A DNA stretch of 12,086 bases from an uncultured Verrucomicrobiota bacterium (GTDB taxonomy: Bacteria; Verrucomicrobiota; Verrucomicrobiae; Opitutales; Opitutaceae), in the NCBI GenBank assembly GCA_946481225.1, contig CAMLNJ010000036.1:1-12086 (forward strand), written 5' to 3'. Positions 6,929-12,086 of the stretch are shown here, one piece after another. The first letter of the stretch is position 1; the number at the start of each line of letters is the position of its first letter. Under the pieces are notes generated by a model. It worked only from the letters and a program-made list of their open reading frames with translations. It had not been told where the DNA came from and did not search any database. The position numbers and the translations under genes were made by a program.

Positions 6929-7029
6929 GTTCCAAAGTTGTAGCCGCGCCCGTGTCGGGCGCGTTTGCCTGCGAGGAGACGATACGAACCGGGCACGGCC
7001 GACACGGCCGTGGCTACAACTCGTGGAAC
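6929..7029. repeat. REP-like pair (BIME-like), copy 3
   Basis: This is the best preserved of the three elements: two inverted arms, GTTCCA...GTTGTAGCC (6929-6945) and GGCTACAAC...TGGAAC (7012-7029). Each arm carries GTAG or its complement (6940-6943 and 7014-7017) next to a hairpin. The left hairpin is CGCGCCCG / CGGGCGCG (6945-6963, loop TGT); the right is CACGGCCG / CGGCCGTG (6994-7012, loop ACA). The arms agree over most of about 36 positions. The rest of the 312-bp gap (6827-7138) holds no gene; a 7-bp GCGCTCT/AGAGCGC inverted repeat at 7094-7123 lacks a U run. Confidence 0.85.
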
Positions 7030-7138
7030 GGCTTCGGAACCAGGGCGGGCCAGCGGCCCAGCGGCCCGTGCCGCCGAGGGCAACGCGGGCCCAGCGCTCT
7101 TTCTCGTTTCACTCGCAGAGCGCCAGCGATGCCCCGGT

Positions 7139-8356
7139 TTATTTACCAGACACACCCTGACGCTTCGCGCGCAGGGCCTCCAGCTGGGCGCGTTTGTCTC
7201 CCAAGAGCAGACGCAGGCGCGCGGCCTCCGCGCGGTCGCGCGCCTCGGCGCCCGCCTCCGCGCGCGTCAGATCGAGTTCGAAAAATTGGATTTCGCGCGC
7301 CAGCTTCGCCGTCGGATCGGCCGGCGTCTTGACCAGGCTCACCGCGCCGCCTTCGGAGTCGGAGTGGACGGACGGAGTCGCCGGGGCCGAGGGCGCGGCG
7401 AGGGCCGCCGCGGCGGCTTTCTCCGCCCGCGCCTTGGCCTCGGCCTCCGCGCGGGCTTTTGCTTCCGCGTCGGCCCGCGTTTTCGCCTCCGCGTCGGCAC
7501 GGGCTTTCGCCTCCGCCTTGGCGAGCGCATCCGCCCGGCGTTGCTCTTCGCGCCGGGCGGCCTCGAAGGCCTCCGCCTCGCGCTTCGCCCTGCGCCGGGC
7601 CTCGCGTTCCGCCTCCGCGGCCTTGCGCTCGGCCTCCTCCTGGGCCGCGAGCCGACGGCGGTCTTCCGCCTCTTCCTGCTCGCGCAACCTGGCGGCCTCC
7701 TTCTCACGCGCGGCTCGCTCGGCCTTCTCGGCCGCCGCCTTCGCTTCCGCAGCCAGCCGCTCCGCTTTCTCCGCCGCCGCCTTTTCCGCCGCGCTCGCCT
7801 CGGCCATGGCGCGCTCGGAGGCCGCTTTCGCCGCATTCTCCCGGGCGAGTCGCGCGCTCTCCGCCGCCGCTCGCTCGCGGGCTTCGTCCTCGGCGCGCAG
7901 ACGCGCCACGCGCTCCGCCTCCGCGCGGACTCTCGCCTGCTCCGCGGCTAACTTGTCCGCGGTTTCGGCCGCCTCCCGATCCGCCTCGGCTTTCGCCCGA
8001 GCCGCTTGTTCCGCGCGCTCCCGATCCGCGCGTTCGGCCTCCTGACGCGCGCGGTCCTTTCGCTCGGCGAGCAGCCGGGCGCGCTCCGACGCGTTGGCCT
8101 TCGACCGCTCCTCGTTGTCCGCGGCCACGGCGGCGGCGTCGAGTCTGCGGACCTGCGCGACGCGCCCGCCCGCCACGGTGATCTCCAGCTCCGGCCATCG
8201 ATAAAGCGTCTTCTCGCCCATCACGATGCGCCCCAGCGGGCGCCCCAGCTCCTCCGGCGGCCCCTTCCATTCGTCACCTACCTCTAGGGCCCAGGACGAA
8301 AGCGAAACGGCAAAAAAAGCGGCGAGGCAACGCGAATGGCGGGACGGGGTTCGCAT
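7139..8356 (-). CDS. Exported Ala/Glu/Arg-rich long-helix protein
   Basis: The 405-residue product begins with a signal peptide (about 1-23, ending SSWA). A small folded domain follows (about 25-70), containing LGRPLGRIVMGEKTLYRW and EITVAGGRV. Next comes a continuous Ala/Glu/Arg/Lys-rich helix of about 240 residues (about 75-318), a Pro/Ser/Ala linker (about 320-348) and a second charged helix to the end. The composition resembles the central domain of TolA and predicts a stable single helix or coiled coil reaching across the periplasm. It contains four octapeptide repeats (see 7421-7516). It lies 68 bp downstream of the SDR gene and in the same run as exbB and exbD. The family is unknown; homology calls based on the helix alone would be composition artefacts. 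Confidence 0.8.
   Translation of the reverse strand: MRTPSRHSRCLAAFFAVSLSSWALEVGDEWKGPPEELGRPLGRIVMGEKTLYRWPELEITVAGGRVAQVRRLDAAAVAADNEERSKANASERARLLAERKDRARQEAERADRERAEQAARAKAEADREAAETADKLAAEQARVRAEAERVARLRAEDEARERAAAESARLARENAAKAASERAMAEASAAEKAAAEKAERLAAEAKAAAEKAERAAREKEAARLREQEEAEDRRRLAAQEEAERKAAEAEREARRRAKREAEAFEAARREEQRRADALAKAEAKARADAEAKTRADAEAKARAEAEAKARAEKAAAAALAAPSAPATPSVHSDSEGGAVSLVKTPADPTAKLAREIQFFELDLTRAEAGAEARDRAEAARLRLLLGDKRAQLEALRAKRQGVSGK
7421..7516 (-). repeat. Four 24-bp tandem repeats inside the long-helix gene
   Basis: Four imperfect 24-bp units (7421-7444, 7445-7468, 7469-7492, 7493-7516) encode the octapeptides AEAKARAD, AEAKTRAD, AEAKARAE and AEAKARAE. The units keep the reading frame, so gain or loss of copies would lengthen or shorten the helix by eight residues without a frameshift. 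Confidence 0.85.
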
Positions 8357-8424
8357 CCGCGCAAACTGCGGTCGCGGAAAGCCGGCGGCAAGCCGACGCT
8401 GCTCACCGAGGCGTCAAACCGGCT

Positions 8425-9108
8425 TCAAAAACCGGGCACCGTGAGGCTCTTGCCGTTATCCTTGCGACCGAGCTGCAAGAAAAAAGGCGCCGCCACCTTC
8501 GCCCATTCGGCGGGCTTTGCATAGGCGCCCGCGCCCTCGGAGCAGCATTGGCGCAGCATGGCGGTGTCGATCATTCCCGGGCTGAGCGGCACGGCCGCGA
8601 GCGGGTCGGGCAACTCCTCGGCCAGCGCCTTCGTGAGGCCCTCGACGCCCCACTTGCTCGCGCAGTAGAGCGCGAACTCGGCGGAAACCGAACGTCCCCA
8701 GCCCGAGGAAAGATTCACGATCACACCCGAGCCGCGTTCGATCATCGCGGGCGCGAAGCCCTGCACCACATGCACGATGCCGGTGAGATTCACCTGGAAA
8801 AGCTGCGCGACCTTCGCGGCGTTTTGTTTCCAGAGCGGCGCCGGATCGGTCAACAGGCCTGCGTTGTTGATCACCAGATCGGGCGCGCCGTGCTGCGTGA
8901 GCATGCGCTCGGCCCAGAGTTCGACCTTCTTCGCCTCGGCGACGTCGAGGACGTCGAAGGTGTTGGGCGCGGGGACGGCAAAACGCAGGTCGAGAATCGA
9001 CTCGGGATTGCGCCCGCAGCCGATGACGGTGTGGCCAAGCGCGATGAACTCGTCGACGAGCGCGCGGCCAAGCCCCTTGGTGCAACCGGTGAGGACGATC
9101 TTTTTCAT
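8425..9108 (-). CDS. Short-chain dehydrogenase/reductase (SDR)
   Basis: The 227-residue protein is a classical SDR. The cofactor-binding motif is TGCTKGLG (7-14), followed by NNAG (81-84), the active-site serine in NLSSGWG (134 or 135) and the YCASK catalytic Tyr148/Lys152. Arg33 after the second strand suggests NADPH. It should be a cytoplasmic NAD(P)H-dependent carbonyl or alcohol oxidoreductase. The C-terminal segment (GMIDTAMLRQCCSEGAGAY, then KPAEWA) reminds me of plant pterin-aldehyde reductases, but I am not sure of this. The ATG at 9108 gives the complete nucleotide-binding motif two residues into the first strand. An inverted repeat begins only two bases upstream of the start codon, so the whole leader is repeat sequence. 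Confidence 0.9.
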   Translation of the reverse strand: MKKIVLTGCTKGLGRALVDEFIALGHTVIGCGRNPESILDLRFAVPAPNTFDVLDVAEAKKVELWAERMLTQHGAPDLVINNAGLLTDPAPLWKQNAAKVAQLFQVNLTGIVHVVQGFAPAMIERGSGVIVNLSSGWGRSVSAEFALYCASKWGVEGLTKALAEELPDPLAAVPLSPGMIDTAMLRQCCSEGAGAYAKPAEWAKVAAPFFLQLGRKDNGKSLTVPGF

Positions 9109-9110
9109 TT

Positions 9111-9187
9111 AACCGCGAATGAACACGAAAGGACGCGAATGAAAACCAAGGACTGGAATTCGCGTTTATTCGCGGCCATTCGCGGTT
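9111..9187. repeat. Inverted repeat with phased CGCGAAT heptamers
   Basis: Two 30-bp arms (9111-9140 and 9158-9187) match at about 24 of 30 positions across a 17-base loop. Each arm holds three CGCGAAT-like heptamers exactly 10 bp apart: left starts at 9114, 9124 and 9134, right (inverted) starts at 9158, 9168 and 9178. It fills nearly all of the 86-bp gap between exbD and the SDR gene. In RNA it would form a long, imperfect, AU-containing hairpin. Confidence 0.9.
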
Positions 9188-9194
9188 CTCTTCT

Positions 9195-9608
9195 TTAGCG
9201 GCTTTGGAGGCTGAACTTGTTCAGGCCGGCCTTACGGCAGGCGTCCATGACGAAGGCGAGGGTCTTCAGCTCGGTCGTCTCATCGGCGCGGATGAGGACC
9301 GGCACGTCGCGGCTCAGGTCGCGCACCTGGACAAGCAAGCCCTCGAGTTCCTCGCGGGCGATCGCGCGCGGCGCGGTCTTGTCGGTCGCGAAGGTGAGCT
9401 CGTCGTTCTTGCCGATGCCAAGGATAACTGTGCCCTCGAAGGCGTTTTTACCCGCGGTCTCCACGCGCGGCAGCGTGATGTTGAGCGTGCCCGGCGAACG
9501 AAACTGCATCGTCACGAAAGCGAAGAAGACGAGCATCACGAGCACGTCGATCAACGGCACGAGGTTGAGCTCGGGCCGGCGTCGGCGGCGTGGTTGGAGA
9601 CCGTTCAT
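9195..9608 (-). CDS. exbD: ExbD/TolR-family biopolymer transport protein
   Basis: The 137-residue protein has the ExbD/TolR layout: a short basic cytoplasmic start (PRRRRRPE), one transmembrane helix (about 16-36) and a periplasmic domain (about 45-137). The helix begins LNLVPLIDVLVML, and Asp21 corresponds to the conserved aspartate needed for proton flow. With ExbB it forms an inner-membrane motor that uses proton-motive force to drive a periplasm-spanning partner such as TonB or TolA. The ExbB-like gene lies directly upstream on the same strand. No tonB or tolA is in the window, so the partner is unknown. Whether it is ExbD or TolR in function cannot be settled from sequence alone. Confidence 0.9.
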   Translation of the reverse strand: MNGLQPRRRRRPELNLVPLIDVLVMLVFFAFVTMQFRSPGTLNITLPRVETAGKNAFEGTVILGIGKNDELTFATDKTAPRAIAREELEGLLVQVRDLSRDVPVLIRADETTELKTLAFVMDACRKAGLNKFSLQSR

Positions 9609-9620
9609 GGGAGTGATTTT

Positions 9621-9708
9621 TTAACCGCGGATTTCGCGGATGATCGCGGATACGGAAACCCGGGATACGATGCCTTGATCCGCGTTCATCCGTGCCATCC
9701 GTGGTTAA
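9621..9708. repeat. Inverted repeat with phased CGCGGAT heptamers
   Basis: Two 31-bp arms (9621-9651 and 9678-9708) match at 26 of 31 positions across a 26-base loop. The left arm has CGCGGAT at 9626, 9635 and 9645; the right arm has the inverted heptamers at 9678, 9688 and 9697, so spacings are 9-10 bp. It shares TTAACCGCGRAT and the overall design with the element at 9111-9187. It fills the 96-bp exbB-exbD gap, and its right end contains the TAA stop codon of exbB (9705-9707). Confidence 0.9.
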
Positions 9709-10292
9709 ACGGCTTGTGTCTTGGGTTTCTCCGCGAGCAGGCGCGCGAGGAGCACGTCGAGCTGGGCGGCGAATTTGTCCACGCGGCGCTGCAGCACCCC
9801 TCCGCCGATCAGCGCGGGGATCGCGATGCACAAGCCGATCACCGTCGCCGAAAGCGCCAGCGACACGCCGCTGGTGAACTTCGCCGGATCGGGCAGGCCG
9901 GTGGCGCCCGTGATGCTCGAGAACACGCGGATCAAGGACCACACGGTGCCGGTGAGGCCGATGAGCGGGGCTCCGGCGTAGATGACGTCGAGGTAAGGCA
10001 GCCCGCGCTCCATGCGGGAAACCTCCAGCCGGGCGAAGGCGCGCACGCCCTCCGCGTCGCCGGGGTGCGCATGGGCGAAACGCACGATGCGCCCGAGCAC
10101 CGAATGCTCGCCGCCGGTGACGGGCTGCCCGGCCACGAGGGCGTCGGCGAGATCGTCGGGGATGATCGCCGAGCGACGCAGCGCCCAGCCGCGTTCGCAC
10201 AAGATGAACACCAGCACGAGCGAACAGAGCGCGAGCGGGTAGATGAGAATATCGGCGCCCTTGAGGAGGTCGATGACGGCGAGTGTCGGCAT
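9705..10292 (-). CDS. exbB: MotA/TolQ/ExbB-family proton channel protein
   Basis: The 195-residue protein has three transmembrane helices (about 13-33, 101-125 and 143-166). It carries the family signature around helix 2, AGAPLIGLTGTVWSLIRVF (106-124), and a Thr/Ser/Gly-rich helix 3 (SGVSLALSATVIGLCIAIPA). ExbB/TolQ pentamers surround an ExbD/TolR dimer to form the proton channel of the motor. The exbD gene follows after 96 bp, supporting the pair. I chose the ATG at 10292 (MPTLAVIDLLKGAD), which puts helix 1 close to the N-terminus as in the family; the ATG at 10382 would add 30 Arg-rich residues. Upstream of it, 192 bp (10293-10484) show no gene or clear signal. Confidence 0.9.
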   Translation of the reverse strand: MPTLAVIDLLKGADILIYPLALCSLVLVFILCERGWALRRSAIIPDDLADALVAGQPVTGGEHSVLGRIVRFAHAHPGDAEGVRAFARLEVSRMERGLPYLDVIYAGAPLIGLTGTVWSLIRVFSSITGATGLPDPAKFTSGVSLALSATVIGLCIAIPALIGGGVLQRRVDKFAAQLDVLLARLLAEKPKTQAV

Positions 10293-10484
10293 GGAAAGAG
10301 AAAAGGGAAACAGGACGCCCCGGAGGAACGCGTGCTTCGTGGAAAGGAAAACGAGGCGCGGTTTCCCGCGTCGCGTCAACAAGCCGGAAGCGTGCCTTGG
10401 CGGGCGCGGACCCGCGGCTTGGCCTCAGGACGCGCGAGGCCGCAGAAGGCGCCCACGTGCAGGGCGACGCACTCCGCAAAAACC

Positions 10485-10739
10485 TCAGCCGGCGGCCGGC
10501 GGGCTCGGAGGGGCGGGACGCGCGTAGTGGTTCTCCAAGACGTCGAGATGCCCCTTCACGATCTTGGCGATGGTCGCGCCGGGCATCGTGGCCTTGTGCA
10601 GCTCGAAGATCGCCACGAGCAGCGCCAGCTCGATGTCCACCGTGCGGGGCGTGGTCGCCTTCATGGCGCGCATGATCTCGAGCGCCTTTCCCTCGGCGCG
10701 TTTGTAGTCTTGGAAATTCTGGTCGGTGGCGGTCGCCAT
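10485..10739 (-). CDS. Small cytoplasmic protein of unknown function, 84 residues
   Basis: I do not recognise it. The product is mostly helical by composition: a charged N-terminal part (DQNFQDYKRAEGKALEIMRA), a hydrophobic helix (TVDIELALLVAIFELHKA), then ATIAKIVKGHLDVLENHYA, and a Pro/Ala tail. It has no signal peptide or transmembrane helix. Codon third positions are GC-rich, and the frame keeps a soluble-protein composition, unlike the Arg/Pro-rich shadow frames around it. It is the first gene of the minus-strand run, 192 bp ahead of exbB, and divergent from the CvfB-like gene. An operon with exbB is possible, but the gap is long. Confidence 0.68.
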   Translation of the reverse strand: MATATDQNFQDYKRAEGKALEIMRAMKATTPRTVDIELALLVAIFELHKATMPGATIAKIVKGHLDVLENHYARPAPPSPPAAG

Positions 10740-10876
10740 GCCCCAAAAGGCGGCGCCCGCCCCGCCCCGTCAAGTGCGCGGCCCCGCCCCGAAGCCTCCC
10801 GCCAGGGCAAAGTTGCCGGCTTGCCGTCAAATTGGGCTCCCCATCGGTGGTCCGCCTGCGCACGCTGGGGCGAAAC

Positions 10877-11725
10877 ATGGCGCTTCTTGGCAAACTCAAT
10901 CTCCTCCGTGTCGTGCGCAGCGCCCCGCCGGGCTTTTATCTCGATGGCGGCGCCCTCGGCGAAATCTTGCTGCCCGGCGGCCTCATTCCCGCAGGGGCCA
11001 AGGTCGGCGGCGACGTCGAGGTTTTCGTCTACCGCGACTCGGAAGACCGGCTGGTGGCGACGCCGCAAAAGCCGCTCGCGCAAGTGGGCGAGTTCGCCGC
11101 GCTGCGCGTCGTCTCCGTCAACCCGCGCATCGGCGTGTTTCTCGACTGGGGGCTCGACAAGGACCTGCTCCTTCCCCTCCGCGAGCAGACCGGCCCGCTC
11201 CGGAGCGGCGAACGAGTGGTCGTGCATGTGATGGTCGACGAGCGTAGCCAGCGCATCGTCGCCAGCGCGCGCTTGAACCGTCACCTCAACCGCACCCCGG
11301 CAACCTACGCCGAGGGCCGGTCCGTGCGCCTTCTGGTGACCGGAGAAACGCCGCTCGGCTACAACGTGGTCGTGGAAAACGCGCACGCCGGGCTCCTCTA
11401 CAAATCGGATCTGGGCCAATCGCTTTCCGTCGGCGCCACTTTTCAGGGCTACGTGCGGCGCGTGCGCGAAGACGGCAAAATCGACGCCGCGCTCGACCGC
11501 GCCGGCCACCAACGCATCGCATCCTACACCGACACGATCCTGGAGAAACTCCGGGCGTCGGGCGGCCGCCTGCCGTTGCACGACGGCAGTTCGCCCGAGG
11601 AGATCCGCGCCGCCCTCGGCATGAGCAAAAAAGCATTCAAGCAAGCCATCGGCTCGCTCTTCAAATCCCGCCAGCTCGTGATCGAGCAATACGGCATCCG
11701 GCTGCTCGACGGAAAAGCCCCGTAG
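10877..11725 (+). CDS. cvfB: CvfB-like S1-domain RNA-binding protein
   Basis: The 282-residue protein matches the CvfB/YitL family, which carries several S1-like OB-fold RNA-binding domains followed by a C-terminal winged helix. Visible parts are an N-terminal OB-type barrel (about 5-62, GEILLPGGLIP), a second S1 domain (about 68-130, GVFLDWGLDKDLLLP, ending IVASARLNRHL), a third (about 140-205, GYNVVVENAHAGLLYKSDL) and a winged helix (about 235-280, IRAALGMSKKAFKQAIGSL). In Staphylococcus aureus CvfB affects virulence-gene expression; here a general role in RNA binding is all that can be inferred. The ATG at 10877 starts at the conserved region, with GGGG a few bases upstream; the ATG at 10832 would add 15 residues. 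Confidence 0.88.
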   Translation: MALLGKLNLLRVVRSAPPGFYLDGGALGEILLPGGLIPAGAKVGGDVEVFVYRDSEDRLVATPQKPLAQVGEFAALRVVSVNPRIGVFLDWGLDKDLLLPLREQTGPLRSGERVVVHVMVDERSQRIVASARLNRHLNRTPATYAEGRSVRLLVTGETPLGYNVVVENAHAGLLYKSDLGQSLSVGATFQGYVRRVREDGKIDAALDRAGHQRIASYTDTILEKLRASGGRLPLHDGSSPEEIRAALGMSKKAFKQAIGSLFKSRQLVIEQYGIRLLDGKAP

Positions 11726-11749
11726 AAAGAACGATTTCGGCCCAAAGCC

Positions 11750-11786
11750 AAAAGCCCCGTTCGCCATGAAGGCGAGCGGGGCTTTT
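11750..11786. terminator. Bidirectional intrinsic terminator between cvfB and leuD
   Basis: AAAAGCCCCG (11750-11759) pairs with CGGGGCTTTT (11777-11786). An inner CGCC (11762-11765) / GGCG (11771-11774) stem closes the loop ATGAA. U runs follow on the plus strand (TTTTATTTTG), and AAAA in the left arm gives one on the minus strand. It lies 24 bp after the cvfB-like stop and 44 bp beyond the leuD stop, so it can serve both converging genes. Confidence 0.9.
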
Positions 11787-11830
11787 ATTTTGTCGCGCCT
11801 ACGCCGGGAGGCGCGGGTCTCGGGCCGAGC

Positions 11831-12086
11831 TCAGGCCGCGGCCATGTAAGGCAGCTTGGCCGCCGTGGCCTGGACGGCGGGGATGCCGTCGATGAGGTCG
11901 CCGATGGCGTCCCAGCGGCCGTTCACGAGGGCGTCGCGGGCAGACTCGCGCTGGGTGACCTTGATCTTGTCGTTTCCGAAACGCACCTCGAGGGCGGCGA
12001 CGTCGACCGTGACCTCGATGTTCGGATCCTTCTCGATCGCGGCGGCGACCTTGGCGATGTCCTCGCGGGCGGCGTTCACGCAGGGA
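11831..12086 (-). CDS. leuD: 3-isopropylmalate dehydratase small subunit, C-terminal part
   Basis: About 84 C-terminal residues are visible, and the gene runs off the right edge. The ending (ARDALVNGRWDAIGDLIDGI, then PAVQATAAKLPYM) and the preceding VTVDVAALEVRFGN match the small subunit of isopropylmalate isomerase. With LeuC and its iron-sulfur cluster, LeuD converts 2- to 3-isopropylmalate in leucine biosynthesis. The complete protein is usually about 200 residues, so more than half is missing. A GTG at 12077-12079 is an internal valine in PCVNAARED, not the start. leuC would be expected upstream, beyond the right edge. Confidence 0.88.
   Translation of the reverse strand, partial: PCVNAAREDIAKVAAAIEKDPNIEVTVDVAALEVRFGNDKIKVTQRESARDALVNGRWDAIGDLIDGIPAVQATAAKLPYMAAA

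Noticed and set aside
7094..7123. GCGCTCT/AGAGCGC inverted repeat after the long-helix gene as a terminator
   Set aside because: The stem is only 7 bp with a 16-base loop and no U run on either strand.
7194..8045. Ser/Ala/Arg-rich plus-strand frames across 7194-8181
   Set aside because: They are antisense shadows of the Ala/Glu/Arg repeat gene with extreme low complexity.
7139..8356. Calling the long-helix protein TolA
   Set aside because: The resemblance is compositional only; it lacks a recognisable TolA C-terminal domain and has a different N-terminal architecture.
2787..8388. 16-base exact repeat CGCGGAAAGCCGGCGG at 2787-2802 and 8373-8388
   Set aside because: Both copies are intergenic, but at this GC content one such match in 12 kb is not very unlikely and the flanks do not align.
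9111..9708. CRISPR-like array from the repeated CGCGRAT units
   Set aside because: Units are 7 bp with 2-3-bp spacing and mirror symmetry; there are no long direct repeats with unique spacers and no cas genes.
9204..11231. 675-codon plus-strand frame across exbD, exbB and the 84-residue gene
   Set aside because: It shows no domain, has shadow-like composition and is antisense to clear ExbB and ExbD genes.

Overview
The window is GC-rich, with codon third positions strongly biased to G/C. It reads as ordinary chromosome from a Verrucomicrobiota-type bacterium, most likely an Opitutaceae relative. That placement is my inference from the gene families (a DUF4337 membrane protein, an RlmI-type methyltransferase, short secreted proteins of no known family), from the near absence of Shine-Dalgarno sequences, and from the intergenic repeats. 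I found no phage, insertion sequence, CRISPR array, tRNA or rRNA. No defence system or biosynthetic cluster is visible either.

Layout, left to right. Positions 1-402 carry no gene I can support and include a REP-like palindrome at 283-347. Then come three genes on the minus strand: a 45-residue membrane miniprotein (2489-2626) that is too short for usual gene callers, an RlmI-like rRNA methyltransferase (1224-2387) and a serine esterase (403-1197). A textbook intrinsic terminator (2429-2458) separates the miniprotein from the methyltransferase. On the plus strand follow prfC, encoding peptide release factor 3 (2913-4556), and an overlapping pair: a secreted protein (4660-5373) and a membrane-anchored HEAT-repeat protein (5370-5924). 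A REP-like element at 5954-6027 lies between this pair and a convergent DUF4337 gene.

From 6038 to 10739 all genes are on the minus strand. In transcription order they are an 84-residue protein, an ExbB-like proton-channel subunit, an ExbD-like subunit, a short-chain dehydrogenase, an exported Ala/Glu/Arg-rich long-helix protein and the DUF4337 membrane protein. The exbB-exbD and exbD-SDR gaps are each filled by a long inverted repeat built from heptamers at about one helical turn. The gap before DUF4337 holds a REP pair. On the right, a CvfB-like S1-domain RNA-binding protein (plus, 10877-11725) converges on the 3' end of leuD (minus, cut by the window edge), with a shared bidirectional terminator between them.

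The least explained material is the repeats and the small genes: three GTAG-type REP elements, two helically phased inverted repeats, a 45-residue protein followed by a terminator before an rRNA methyltransferase, and a TolA-like long-helix protein downstream of ExbB/ExbD. None amounts to a demonstrated new system.
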